NCBI GenBank assembly: GCA_947561395.2
Contig: OX387190.1
Location: 14,750,858 to 14,814,857, forward strand
Direction of reading: 5' to 3'
Length of the DNA: 64,000 nucleotides
Origin: Buxus sempervirens
Taxonomy: Eukaryota; Streptophyta; Magnoliopsida; Buxales; Buxaceae
Shown here: positions 46,763 to 58,007 of the stretch, in pieces
How positions within the stretch are numbered: position 1 is the first letter of the stretch
How the letters are laid out: each line of letters begins with the position of its first letter
Made by a program: the position numbers and the translations under genes
The notes under the pieces: generated by a model
Databases searched by the model: none
Told to the model about the DNA's origin: nothing
The model's input: the letters and a program-made list of their open reading frames with translations, nothing else

Positions 46763-49189
46763 TGTTAGCACCTGATTTTTGCACCCCCAAAATAAAGAAA
46801 AGTGAAAAGTCAAACTAAAAGTCAAACCCTGAGGGGGTCAAAAATTGACTTTTTGATTCAAGTAAATTTGGCCATCAAACTTCATATCATTGGAAAAAGC
46901 AGTTCGACACGATTCCAACGCAACTGAATTTGCTGGAATCGGAGTCCAGATGGAAAAGATATGAGCTGGTCAAACTTTTGGGGAGCGAAAAGTTGACTTT
47001 TTGCTCGACCCCAATTCAACTGCCAAACTTGATCCCAATGGATAGGTGGTTCCGAGCTGATTCCAACGACACTAAGTTTGTTGAAATCGGACACCAGACG
47101 AAGAAGTTATGAGCAGTTGAAGTTTCAGAAAAACTGCCCATGTGGCAAAAAGGCAGCAAAAATGGAACAAATCAATAAAATAAATAAGATAAATGTGTTC
47201 AATGATATTTTAATGAAGAGAATCTCGCTTTTTAATAAAATAATCATAAAAATCGGATAAGAATCCTGCAAAAAGCCAAAATGAATAAAGGTTTGAAATC
47301 CACACATTTTAAAAACGTGCGGGACCGTATTTACATTACGGGCAGGGCATGCCCGTATTTTAAATACGGGCACGCTTCTAGAAGCAAGACACGCGTCGCC
47401 GTACGGCGGAACACGCGTCCCGTACGGCCGAATCTGCGATAATTGCAAATATTCGTTTTTGCCCGTATTTGAATTACGGGCAAGGCCGCCCGTAATGGAA
47501 TTACGGGCAGGGTACGCCCGTAGTTTAAATACGGGCACGGGATTTTTTGCCTATAAATAGAGAGGCCACCCCCCTTCATTTGGACAAGCCCTCTCCCCTG
47601 GCCTAACCCCTCTCCCTCTTGGTGCTCTCCACGGCCAAGCCCTGCCCAACCACCATCACCCCAACACCTAACCTTATTTAATGCCCAAAATACCCCTGTC
47701 CTACCAAAACCATGTTTAAACTCTCCTTTTTCACCCTTTGAATATCAAGAACCTACCAAACCTCTCCCAAAATTAATCCGGAAAACCCAAGGAGACGCGG
47801 AAGCGCTGTCAAATTATCTGGAGAACCACAACGAATCAAGAAGGTATTTGCATGGTAAAAAGTTCCTTTAATCATTTCCTTTTTATGTTAATATAAATTT
47901 TTCTTTCATCTCTTATTTCCTTTACATTATACTAACATGTTCAGTGAAGTTTTGCATGGCTAAGGGATGTCCCATATATCCCTACAAAGAAAAGAAGAAG
48001 ACTAAAAGCAAAAGATGTGTTAATAAAGTGTAAAAATGTGATTTTTAAAGGGGGATTTGCTCTCTTTGAACAAAATCAATGTACCCCTTACTTATGTCTT
48101 GCTAAGTACCATATAGCATGATGGAAAAGATGGGAAACAAGAGAAGGAAGGGACTTTGTGATGTTGCAAGATGTTGAAGACCCAAAGAACAAAAGGAAGG
48201 AGAAAAATGGCCTCTTTAGGCCAAATGAAGCTAATGAAGCATCCGGAGGAATCTGGAAGCCCATTTTAAGTTGCAGAAACACTTAAGAAAGCCGCCGGAA
48301 TGATCCTGGAAAAAATTAGTTGCAAAAGAGCAAAACAGGTTGCGCCCGTAAACTCAGGCCGGTCCAGCCTGGACCGTGTCTGATTCACGGGCGAGGGGGA
48401 CCGGAATCCATTCACGGGCAAGCCGAACCGTAGAGAAAATACGGGCACTTGTAAAATAATGTAAAATTTGTAATTTCTTGTTTCGGTTGGACCAATTCCG
48501 GTCTAAACCGGCCTGAACCATCCCCTTAACCATTTTTGGGCTTTCTTAAGCCCATTTTTGACTTTGGGCCCATACAGGCCCACCAAGATTCCCTTGGACC
48601 CACTTGAGGGCCCACATTTAGACCGGCCCATACCAGGCCCGTTTTCAATAAAACGGGCCCAGGCCACTAGACTTTGGCTAATGGGCCCATTCCAAGCCCA
48701 CTAAGCCCAAACTAAAGTTGTAAATATATAAAACTTAATAAAATAACCAAATGGGTTACCCAATAACCCAACTGGGCCTAAGGCCCAACCGTGGCAACCC
48801 ACGGGTCTTCCAACGGGACCCGGGTCCGACCCACTTCATGTAGATAGATAAAAAGATAAAATCAAATAAAAGGGACCCACACCTTCAGGGGGCCCTGCCT
48901 GACTTAACAAGATAGCATGCTGGTCTAGGAAGGGTGAAACTGACTCAAAAACCAGGAAGACCCGAGGGACCCGTCAAACCGACGGGGCAGACCGGGGTGT
49001 CTTTAGGACTTCCCCGGACCGTAACCGAGGACTTAGCTAGAACTCTGAAAAGCCGCAGACCAGACTTAGACCCGATTAGGGCAAAACCGTGTCTGCCTGC
49101 ACTCTCAGGCAGTGGCGACTCCGAATGTCCCGAGGCACGTGCCAAAGGCGCGCCCGGTGTGCGATCTAGGCCAGGTTTAGGTGCGCACA
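46763..49189 (+). mobile_element. 3' LTR of element O
   Basis: 2427 bp, the same length as the 5' LTR, with three observed substitutions and no indel. It carries the same TATA box, word clusters and internal primer-binding-site-like motif. Confidence 0.93.
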
Positions 49190-49351
49190 GAGTGTCTACT
49201 TGGCATGTTTAATTTATCAGCTAAACAATAGTCATGACATTGACCAATGTTGGTATTTGATTTTGTTTGACGTGATATGTTTTATTCGCTAGTTTGTTGG
49301 TATTTATGGTTCATGGAATATTGTTTACCGATTATTGGGTATTGTACCTCC

Positions 49352-49480
49352 CGCCGGTGTAAAGCAGCCAGAAACCCTGAGTAGGCCTGGTTGTCAATGC
49401 AGAAACCCGGGGAGTAGGCCTGCATTGGATGACACAGTCATTTCAATATCCGAAACCCTGAGTAGGCCGGATATACATAT
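49352..49480. repeat. Repeat block of LTR B2, second copy
   Basis: It repeats most of 33345-33450 nearly exactly, including GCAGAAACCCGGGGAGTAGG. It must have arisen by duplication inside B2. Confidence 0.8.
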
Positions 49481-50053
49481 GGAGGCGTGGGCATGGTTAT
49501 GAGAAGACTTTGTGTTATATGACATTGGTATATCTGGAATTATATCTTGAGATACGAAATTATGGTTAATTGCTATGTTGTTGTCAGTTAATCATTATTT
49601 TATCGATATCTTCAGGGTTGGAAACGGATTGTTATTGCTTGATTTACCTGATGGTTTTCCGCACTGATATGAATTGGATTATTGAAGTTTAGTCGGGTTA
49701 TTCAGAATATGTGTGTTATCATCATTGTATATGGTTTATAACCGTGGCATGTTTTAAAACTGAAATAAATGTATTTGTGCATGCATGTGCTGCTCACTGG
49801 GATATTCGTATCTCACCCCGTTGCTTTCGTTTTGTTTTCAGATACTCTTGGAGAGCTCGATACTTGCGGGTAGTTACTTGGACATGTGAGTTTTATTTTA
49901 GTTTGGGGAATATTTTAGCGCACTCTGTTATATAGCTATTGTTGTATTCATGTTTTTCCTTCACTCTGATATTGCGATCCTGTGTTTTAAATTAACCTCC
50001 GGGGATGAGTTACGGTGTTATTTCGTGACTCAGATCCGGGGCATTACATTTTC

Positions 50054-51584
50054 TCTTCCTTTTTCTTCGGTTTAGTAAAATCTTCATTGGAGCCACATTC
50101 ATAGACATTGATTTATTTCTATTGTTGGACTTAACAAGTGGTTTGTCCCATTTGCAGCTTTCCTACTTATCTTTGTTTTTTCCGTGGTTTATAAACAAGG
50201 ATGTCACGGCTTGAATTAGCTTGTATACTAAGTTCCATATCATGAGCTCCAGTTCTTCAAAAGTTCTCGGTTTTATCCCCTGCAGAATGTAACGGAGCCC
50301 TCAGTGCATGCCTTGAGTGCACATCTCTTTTGTAGAAGCTTCTAAAAGCCTATCTTTACAGTTAAGGCTAAGATTCCTCCATTGGTTAATATAATCCATA
50401 ACTGGTTCGTCTTTTCATTGGCGAGCATTAGTCAACTCAATCATGCTAACTATTCACCTAGTGCTATAAAAGCGGTTAAGGAACTCTCTTTCCATCTGCT
50501 TCTAGCTATCAATAAAGCCTAACTCGAGGTCTATGTACCAGTCAAAGACATTTCCTTTCAATAACTGTACAAACTGCTTCACCAACAGATCACCATCAGT
50601 TCCGGCATCATTGCAAGTCTTGAAAAAGTGGGCTATGTGCTATTTTGGATTGCCCTTTCCATCAAATTGCTCAAACTTTGGAGGTTGGTAATCAGCTAGG
50701 ATCTTCATCTCATTAATCCTTTGACTGTAAGGCTTCGAGTATATGAGAATGATGAGTGAAATCCACCTTCAAACTTGACTTTGGATAGTGCTCATAATAA
50801 ATTTTCTAAGTTAGCCAGCTAGTATAGAGGCATTAAAAGATACTAGAATTTCATCAACAGGGCCCTTTCCTTTATTTGATGGTTCTAGAATATCACGAGA
50901 CATTTGTTGAGGTGTGGATCTAGATGGAATGATTGGCCCATGGCTTAACTCTCCAACAGCTTCAAGTTTGCTCACAAGTATAATTTAGGCATCCTTTTCT
51001 TGAACGGACTTGGTAAGTCCTTCAATGGCTTTAGCCATTGCTGCTATTTTCTCTTCAAGAGAAACAACTTGGATCATCATTACTGGCATAACAATTGAGT
51101 ATGATGAGTGAGCAGTATCTAAGGGTCTTGATGACATATATCTCTGTGTTTTGCTCGGTGATACAGGCATAGAAACTGCGCTTGAACTATCGTCTTCCAG
51201 CATTACATCTTTACTCCCTGAGTTTGAATCTTGAAAGAAAGCCAGATGAGCTAAAATCCTTTCAGTAGACTTGGATGCAGATTCCTTTGCCTCCTGTGTG
51301 GCCAGAGTGAGTGTAGGTTGCGCAGATTTGGATGTGCCAAAAACTGGAAGTGATTTTGGCAAAGCAGCAACTGTTTGAATTGATTGAGATAGGGCTTTAG
51401 CCTTGCTTCTAGTAACCATGCCAACCACACCAGTTGGTTGAGCATTAAGGCTTGATCTAGGATAGATCAGAGCCCCAGAATTAGGTCCAATTGGCTTTCT
51501 AGTGATATTTTTCTGAGTAGCCTTGGACGATGTTGACTTTTGAGCCATGGACGTTGACTTTGAACTTTGCATAAATTCCTTCAA
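50054..51584 (-). pseudogene. gag of element M, N-terminal and capsid parts
   Basis: Minus strand, from MKEFMQSSKSTSMAQKSTSS at 51584. A Ser/Lys-rich N-terminal region of about 200 residues ends in a coiled-coil-like EEKIAAMAKAIEGLTKSVQE. The capsid-type domain follows in broken frames (50680-50150): HIAHFFKTCNDAGTDGDLLV, FDWYIDLELG, LNRFYSTR, DYINxWRNLSL, LRYILQGIKPRTFEEL. It ends NEDFTKPKKKEEK at 50054 and continues in frame as RPILVQERG at 31661 after the B2 insertion. Several stops show it is inactive. Confidence 0.8.
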
Positions 51585-52620
51585 TGAAAAAATGATATGA
51601 GAGGCAAAAATGTCCCTTCAAGTGTGACAAATATTTGTACACTCAAATTTTGCGTTTGGAATCAAATAGGTCAGATGTAAAGATACAAATACAATTGTAT
51701 TTTTATTTATAGAGAGATGTGGTATAGATCTCTGTGATTCCTCTAATTATTTTCTTTAGAATTCTTCGATTTAAGGGCTAAAATAACTTGATCCCAAATC
51801 AGTCTTTAGTCTTCCTTGACGAACTTGATAAAAGACGAAAGACATGGCGGACCTGATGGATTGCACGTGTAGATCTATGTAGGTTTTGGTGAGAAGTCTT
51901 CCGCTTGATCTTCAGCTTGCAAGCTTGTTGAAGATCTTGGAAAACTTTGGTATTTGTCTTAGATCTTTGGACTGTAAAGCATAATATAGACAAATTTCTT
52001 GAATCTTCAGATCTTGAATGCTATATTTGAGCTTCAAGTCTTCACTTCTTCAAGGCTTCTTGAGTCTTCAGAATAGCAGCACTTCAATTCTTCAGAGCAT
52101 AAGGTCTTTAGAATAGCAGAGCTTCAGTTCTTCAGGGCTGAAGTCTTCAGAGTAGTAGAACTTTGCTTCTTTTCTTCTGTAGACTTAATGTGTCTAAAAT
52201 AAAGAGAGAACCACCCTATTTATAGATGTTGGGAGGATAGAGCTCTCTAGATCTAAAACTCTTGAGAGAATTATCACAATTTGCAAATAATTCTCTATTT
52301 TTTGAAGAATTATCAATATTTAAATATAATTCATTTATTTTTAGAATTATCAAAATAATAATTTTTCAATGGGCCCCCCAAGCAATTTATTAGTTATTTT
52401 AGAGTGAAAATTATATTTATTTTATTTAAATAATTTTATCTCTAAGTGGGGTCCACACTTTTTGTGAGATTTTACCATGTGGCATTTTATAATCTCAAAA
52501 TTTTCCCTTCCTATAGTGTATTTTCAAAATGATTTTCAAAATAAACGTATCATGTGTGCCAACTGCCAAGTGGGAGAGTGTTGTGCACATCTCCTTTTGA
52601 AGACTTAAAGTGTGGCACAA
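51585..52620 (-). mobile_element. Probable leader and 5' LTR of element M
   Basis: A minus-strand TATA box (CTATAAATAGGG) lies at about 52217-52228 and is followed by a region packed with GAAGACTT and TTGAAG words (52170-51880). An LTR start may be TGTGCCACAC at 52619. The boundaries are guesses because the opposite LTR of M was not found. Confidence 0.35.
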
Positions 52621-53160
52621 TACCACGTGTGACATATTGTTTTGGTTTCCTAATTTTATGGGAAGTGGGTTATAGTAGATTACCCTAAATGTGGTTTAAG
52701 TGGCTTATCCTAATAAAAGTATACTCTTATTGGTGGAAGGATAGACAAATTAAGAATTCAAATTGATGAGATTGTCCTGATTTAGTATAATAGTAGCTTG
52801 ATCCTATCAATCCGGCTCATCCGGTAAACACACTAAATTAGAAACTATCCCCATTTTCTTTCTCTATTTTCTCTCTAATTTGGATGTGGGAGCAATACTT
52901 GGATGTTGAGGCTTGGAGCTTGGTTTCTGCAATTTAGGGCTTCTACAAATTATTTCGTTGCAAATATTCTTAATCATATTGGCTAGAGGTACGTATAATG
53001 TTTTATATCAATTGATAATTGATATGATTTGCTTACATTTGCATGATTACCAAGCCTTCAAACAAGGCCAGGCCAAGCTTGAGCAAGCCTTAAACATGTT
53101 ATATGCTATGTAAAGCCTGGCTAGAGCTCGTCCAACCCGTGAAATTGCCACCCCTATTGG
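52621..53160. mobile_element. Anonymous sequence ending in a hAT-like terminus
   Basis: The right end AATTGCCACCCCTA (about 53140-53153), read in reverse, is TAGGGGTGGCAATT, the same terminus as at 15212. The matching left end was not located. At 52571-52589 an AAGTGGGAGAGTGTTG stretch looks like a polypurine tract plus LTR start of another element; this is not supported further. Confidence 0.35.
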
Positions 53161-53245
53161 GCACCGATGCCATTAACAATAAATCACACTAAAAATACAT
53201 AAATAAATACACACATACTTATACATACTAAAACACAAACAAATA

Positions 53246-53281
53246 CGTACATACATACATACATACATACATACATACATA
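53246..53281. repeat. ATAC microsatellite
   Basis: About nine ATAC/TACA units. Confidence 0.9.
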
Positions 53282-53524
53282 ATATATCAAATGATGTAAT
53301 TGAAATTTCAAATGAAGGGGCAAACCAGGACTCCAAACCTTTGGGGGCAAAATAATTTATCAAAGGACGTAATTGAAATTTCCATTAAAACATATAGAAA
53401 AAATAGAAATTTCAATGAGTTAGAAGGGGCAAAATAGAAATTTCAATTAAAACATAGAGAAAAAAATGTTGTTTAATTAAAAAAAAGTATAGGGGCCCCT
53501 GAACATAAGGTGGTTCCGCCACTG
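53282..53524. mobile_element. Right end of a hAT-like element
   Basis: It ends GGTGGTTCCGCCACTG at 53524. In reverse this is CAGTGGCGGAACCACC, a common plant hAT terminus. Repeated GGACGTAATTGAAATTTC and GGGGCAAAATA phrases lie inside. The left terminus was not found. Confidence 0.4.
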
Positions 53525-53956
53525 ATTATGGGCATGATGAGGATGTATTCGTGTGTCCACGATTTACTTCTCTTTAAAAAAAAAACTTTATGAAAAAAAG
53601 AATTTCTTCTATTTTACTATAAACAACCAAACATCAGTTTTTTAATCTTTGAATTTTTCTTTCTCCAAATTCTTTAAGATGGAGATCTAGACCCTAATAG
53701 GTTGATATAACTATACTATCATATTCCCATTACCCACGCATTATGCAGTTTTGGCATGCCCAGGCATGGCATGGATACATGCAGGTTTAAATATTGCAAT
53801 CAAGATACATGCAGGTTTAAATATTGCAATCAAATATAGTTTTTCACATATAAAATTATTTTCCAAGCCTATCATAACATTTATACACATGACACGTGTA
53901 CCTTCAGTTATGTAGCCTAATCATGTCACGCGCATCACGCGTGCCGATCTGCTAGT
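53525..53956 (+). mobile_element. Helitron 3' end
   Basis: The hairpin CACGCG-CATCA-CGCGTG (53927-53943) is followed 8 nt later by CTAGT (53952-53956), the usual Helitron 3' structure. The 5' end was not located. A 31 bp tandem duplication (GATACATGCAGGTTTAAATA onward) lies at about 53772-53832. Confidence 0.6.
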
Positions 53957-54125
53957 ATATATAAATATAAATATAAAACGTGAGGTGCCCTTGGGAAGCG
54001 TGCCAAACTAATTTATTTATATATTAAAAATCAATTGGTTTTTCTTTATTTATTTATTTTTTCACTAGCTCATAAAATGCAGTGGGTTAAAAGCCCACTC
54101 AATTGCCCATGCAATCTTCATTCTT
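53957..54125. other. Anonymous AT-rich sequence
   Basis: Nothing recognised. Confidence 0.4.
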
Positions 54126-54846
54126 CAGAGCTGTAAGTAGGGCGGGTTGGGCTGGGTTTTGATGAGTTTGGGCTCAACCAAATCTAAAATCAATTGGCCC
54201 AAACTCACCTTGGCCCACCCTAAACCCAAACTACTTGAACCCCAACCTTAAAATTATTTCTCAAGTTCGGGGTGGCCCAAATTAATAGGATCTATCAAGG
54301 ATATAATTAAATATAATAGCAAAGGTAACAAGTCTATAATATTTTTAGTATAGGAAAGAAAAAAATTGAGTTTTTAAATTATAACATTTCTAAGATTTAT
54401 TGACCAAATTATAAGACAACACATTCAACATTATGAAAGAAATACTTACTGAAAATGTGGTCCTTTGTAAATCTCAAGTCATTATCAATACAAAAGTCAA
54501 CATTATCAACTTTCCTAAATCTTGAAAAGGTTCTAGGTTTGAATCTTTATACTCAATTTATAGAAACTTATCTATTGGGGAATTGATTGGAAAAATAGAG
54601 AGGAAGGGCTTGGAGTTTGAAAGAACTTAGGAAGAAGATGGGGTTTGTGGTTAAGTCATTTAACCTTGGCTTTACATATTTCGAGCTTTTTGGGTTTTTC
54701 AGACTATAAGGTGCAAACCCAAGCCCAACCCAAACTCAAGTTTGGGCCTAAAATCAAGCCCAACCCAAACCCAAATAAAAAATAAAACCTTAGATCGGGC
54801 TATTATTCGGTTTGGTTGGGCGGGTTGGGCAGAACTTACAGCTCTG
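54126..54846. mobile_element. hAT-like non-autonomous element, complete
   Basis: Perfect 12 bp inverted ends CAGAGCTGTAAG (54126-54137) and CTTACAGCTCTG (54835-54846). Subterminal GGGCGGGTTGGGC and CCAACCC words lie in both orientations, as usual for hAT. The flanks CATTCTT and TATACTT match at 5 of 7 bases, a possible decayed target duplication. 721 bp, no transposase. Confidence 0.7.
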
Positions 54847-55177
54847 TATACTTCACTGGCCGAACAGCCCCAGCGATATGCCGGTAGACTAGAAAATGTT
54901 TTGCATGGACAAGGTAAACGAATATCTTACCCTCAGTCGTTTTCCGAATAGCTCTCTCTCCTGGTTCTAGTTTGAATTGGTTGGTATCAAGAAGATTTAA
55001 TTGTTTAAATGATTAATGATTTCGTCGGTCTCTGTAATCGTTTAACCTAAATTTGATAGCATCTCCAAGAATAACCTCTTCGAATGGTTCACACAGAGCT
55101 AGACACAAAGCGCAGGAGCTAGGGAGAGGGATTCTACATTTCTCATGCTGTGCTTTAAGTTTAATACTTGAATTCAG
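54847..55177 (+). other. Possible 5' untranslated exon of the ABCD1-type gene
   Basis: Low-repeat sequence ending in a strong 5' splice site (ATTCAG/GTAAGC) at 55177/55178, upstream of the coding exon at 57031. It is proposed only from position and splice signal. Confidence 0.3.
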
Positions 55178-55758
55178 GTAAGCAAGGAAGGTGACGATAT
55201 CTTCTAATTCTGTTATAGTGTTGTGAACAAACTCTTATGATTGAACTTGTTAAATCTTCAGACAGAAGGAAGACGAATTGTTTTAGATAGTGTGCGGGTA
55301 ATGCTAATGCCTGGTTTAATTATCATCGGCGCTGTTAATTCTTTGTTTTTACTGTGATTTATTCTTAATCGCTCCGGACACAAGGTACCACACAAAAACC
55401 TCTACTTGAGGTGGAACCTTGTAGTACAAAATTTTAGGAAAAAACATGTGAAGTCCCAAGCAGCCAATAAATGAGAAGTCCCAGATTCCCAGGCACCTAA
55501 ACTTGAGAAGAACCTTGTGGCATAGAAGAAAATGCTGCTGTCTTAGTGATTTGGGTGGCATGCTGGCAATATATTGGCAGCATCCTGAATGTGAGGAAAA
55601 TTTCTGTCCAGAATTTAATCTTCGTGTCAGCGATATCTTGTTAGGCATAATGGGATGCATGCCCCTTGGCAGCAATATCATAATTATTGGTCACCAAAGG
55701 GGTGGTGGCTCTGCATTCTTATCAGAAAAAATGATTTTCTAACAAAATGGCCAAAAAA
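55178..55758. other. Intron-like sequence with a possible LINE scrap
   Basis: The minus-strand frame at 55681-55349 contains KVPPQVEVFVWYLVSGAI, which resembles the zinc-binding region after reverse transcriptase in plant L1 LINEs. No poly(A) tail or target duplication was defined. Confidence 0.35.
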
Positions 55759-56525
55759 AATTTTTTTTTTAATCATTAATGAAGTATAAATATAAGATAA
55801 AAGAAAAAAAAAAAAGTACAATGAGGCACCCATAGATGAAGGTGCAAGCTAAAATCCCTGGCCACCCTACAATCCACCTTAGTACAATACTATGGATACC
55901 ATACTCCTAGATGTAGAAACTAGAATTATGGAAACAGCCATCCCCATAGATAGTAATTGGAATCTATATGCATTCAAAACAAGACACTATCAAAGTCCCA
56001 AAGAAATAGAAGCCCAGCATCATCTAATATCACCACTCGAGTACCCATGGAATAGCAGAAGCGTGGCTGCCAAATAGATACATGAGTAGTTATCGACTCT
56101 TGTAGATCTGATAACGGCCATTGTTGATCACTTGATCCTCAAAGTTGCGTCGGTTTCTCTCCTTCCACACACGCCAACAAGTAGCAAAGAAGAGAAAGTG
56201 ATATAACCTCTGACCTCAAACACCTAGATAAGGTAATCTCCACTGGGCGAAGAGGTCACACAAGCTTCGTGGAAAAAGCTGCTTCATGTCAATCATGCCT
56301 AAGAAGCGGAGCCATCTCTATTGTGTGAATGAGCTATGAATAAGGATATGATCAGTAGTTTCACCACATGACCAGCACAGGATATATATATGTAGAGATA
56401 ACATCATGCATGGCCGTATTCTTTGTAGCATATCTGCAGTGTTAATCCTGTTCCACAAGGCTATCCACAAGAAGCCTTTGATCCTCAAGGGCACAGCTGG
56501 TTTCCAAAGCAATTTGAAATGGAAG
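55759..56525 (-). mobile_element. L1-type LINE, 5'-truncated
   Basis: Minus strand: LWKPAVPLRIKGFLWIALWN, then NTADMLQRIRPC and CWSCGETTDHIL (56512-56320), the zf-RVT domain at the end of plant L1 ORF2. It continues with CWRVWKERNRRNF and ends at a poly(A), seen as TTTTTTTTTT at 55759-55770. Stops and frame changes are present. Target duplications are not clear. Confidence 0.75.
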
Positions 56526-57030
56526 GGGGCAGGGGATTAGATGGGCTGGATCAAAGTAATGATAAGAAAGATTTACAAGTGAAAAGGTCAGATGAGTCGG
56601 GTATCCCAGAAGAAAAAAAAAAAGACAATTTTTTGTAGTGTTGTAGAAGCATAAGTATCATATGCTCCATGATATGATACATATGTTTCAAAGCTTGTAG
56701 ATATTCATGGTTATTCCTCCCAAACTCTAATATAGATGGATGTTGGCAGTTTCCTATGAATTTAGTTAAATGGATCTTGCCAGTTTACATTTGCATTACA
56801 TTTAGTTATATGGAATCGATTCTGGATGGATCTTGCTGGTTTCCTTTTATACATTCTCATTATATGTGCTTTCCCGCCTATGCAAGCTTACATTCTTTAT
56901 GCATGGATGACTGCAGTGAATTTACTGGAGAAATTTTGCGTGCTATTTGTTATGTTTCCCATGGTTTCAAGGAGAAGCAATTTCAGTGTTCATCGATAGC
57001 TCTTAACTGGAGAAGAATCATCTTAAAACC
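56526..57030 (+). other. Intron and probable 5' untranslated sequence before the ABCD1-type start
   Basis: No frame of its own. The last 70 bp (from about 56960), ending AAAACC before ATG, is a plausible untranslated exon part. Confidence 0.4.
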
Positions 57031-57092
57031 ATGCCTTTTCTTCAGTTACTGCAGTTAACTGAGCATGGTCGAAATCTTTTAGCTCCAAGGAG
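57031..57092 (+). CDS. First coding exon of a peroxisomal ABC transporter (CTS/ABCD1 type)
   Basis: ATG at 57031 opens MPFLQLLQLTEHGRNLLAPR, then two bases of an Arg codon before GTACTA at 57093. This matches the very conserved N-terminus of plant COMATOSE/PXA1 (ABCD1), which begins MPSLQLLQLTE, with an Arg-rich end at the first exon boundary. The full protein is a full-size ABC transporter of about 1340 residues that imports fatty acyl-CoA and jasmonate precursors into peroxisomes. The next exon, starting near KTILL-type residues, is absent from the rest of the window. So the intron is over 6.9 kb and full of transposons, or this is an isolated fragment. The identification rests on 20 residues only. 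Confidence 0.65.
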
Positions 57093-58007
57093 GTACTATC
57101 AGCTCTATGAGTTGTCTTTAGTTAATGATCAATGTGAATGTTCGTGCCAAAAATTTTCATATTGTCAAATTTGTTACCTGGTTTGGTTGAATGCATATTA
57201 CAAGTTAACTGCAGATTACAGGTTAGGACCTTAAAATGGAATTAGGATTCTCTGTAGTCAATTTAGACTATTCACTGAAACTATCATCCACATTATGATT
57301 ATTTGTTTGGAAAGTTTTATCTCCATGCTCTGAAATGTGAAGCTTGGTGCATGATGCAAATTGTTAGCAGAGATTTACAAATGTATTTATCTTTTCACTT
57401 GTGTTTTTGTTTCGTGGTTATACTTATTGGTGAAATTCTGACTTCTGAGGCTGTTCTTTTTCTTGATTGAATGGAGCACTTTGTCATTCCCATATTATGT
57501 CATACATGCTTATTATTGTTATTATTTTTTATTATCATTGTTATTGTTACAATTTATTATTTTATGCAAGGAAATTTTTGTACTTTGATGTCTAGTAACA
57601 GTATAAAGGGAGAAGGCCAACAAAATTTGATATTAGCTCTTCTTTTTCTTTTCCATTCATTCTCATTTTCTCCCTCTTTTTTAATTATATTCTCTTCCAA
57701 GTCCCAACCATATAACTCTGTCATGGAGCTTTGAACAAATAAGAGTTTGTTTTTCATATCTTTCTTTTCTCCTTTTAATTGTTTACTTCATACTTTTTTC
57801 TATTCTGTTTTCTCTCAGTCATAGAACTCCCCTTTTCCTTGGCTTATCTCGGAGCAAGTTAATATATTCTAGTTAGTGTTAAACTAACTAGTGTTCATAA
57901 TGCAACAACTTTTATGGTTTGCTATTATGGTGATATGTGGTTGCGAAAGAATCCTTCATTCTCAGATCTAATGTATGTTTGTGTTCATATATATATATAT
58001 ATATATA
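57093..58007 (+). other. Start of the intron after the ABCD1-type exon
   Basis: T-rich sequence without coding signals. It ends in an (AT)n tract at about 57987-58007, into which the Helitron inserted. Confidence 0.5.

Larger units (their letters stand above)
33495..49189 (+). mobile_element. Element O: young non-autonomous Ogre/Tat-type retrotransposon
   Basis: 15,695 bp with two LTRs of 2427 bp each and perfect GAGTG repeats (33490-33494 and 49190-49194). Removing it restores GGTGTGGAGTGTCTACTTGG, matching B1 at about 7256. The interior has a tRNA-Arg-type primer binding site, a long leader, gag, a second gag-like ORF, a reversed solo LTR, a repeat-rich 3' region, a poly(A) run and a polypurine tract. 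No protease, reverse transcriptase, RNase H or integrase was found on either strand. I saw only three LTR differences (33625/46893, 34058/47326, 35046/48314). Confidence 0.92.
31667..50048 (+). mobile_element. Solo LTR B2, split by element O
   Basis: The ends TGTAAAACCCC (31667) and GGGGCATTACA (50048) match B1. Perfect TTTTC repeats flank it (31662-31666 and 50049-50053). The two halves are 31667-33494 and 49190-50048, about 2.7 kb in all. A TATATATA-type promoter lies near 31937 and a 5' splice site (GTGAGT) near 32234. A hairpin (49799-49814) and the 3' splice site ending at 49841 lie in the right half. Removing it rejoins the gag frame of element M. Confidence 0.9.

Noticed and set aside
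52571..52980. Possible plus-strand LTR starting TGTTGTGCACATC after AAGTGGGAGA
   Set aside because: No second LTR, no target repeat and no internal region could be tied to it. It conflicts with the probable minus-strand LTR of M at the same place.
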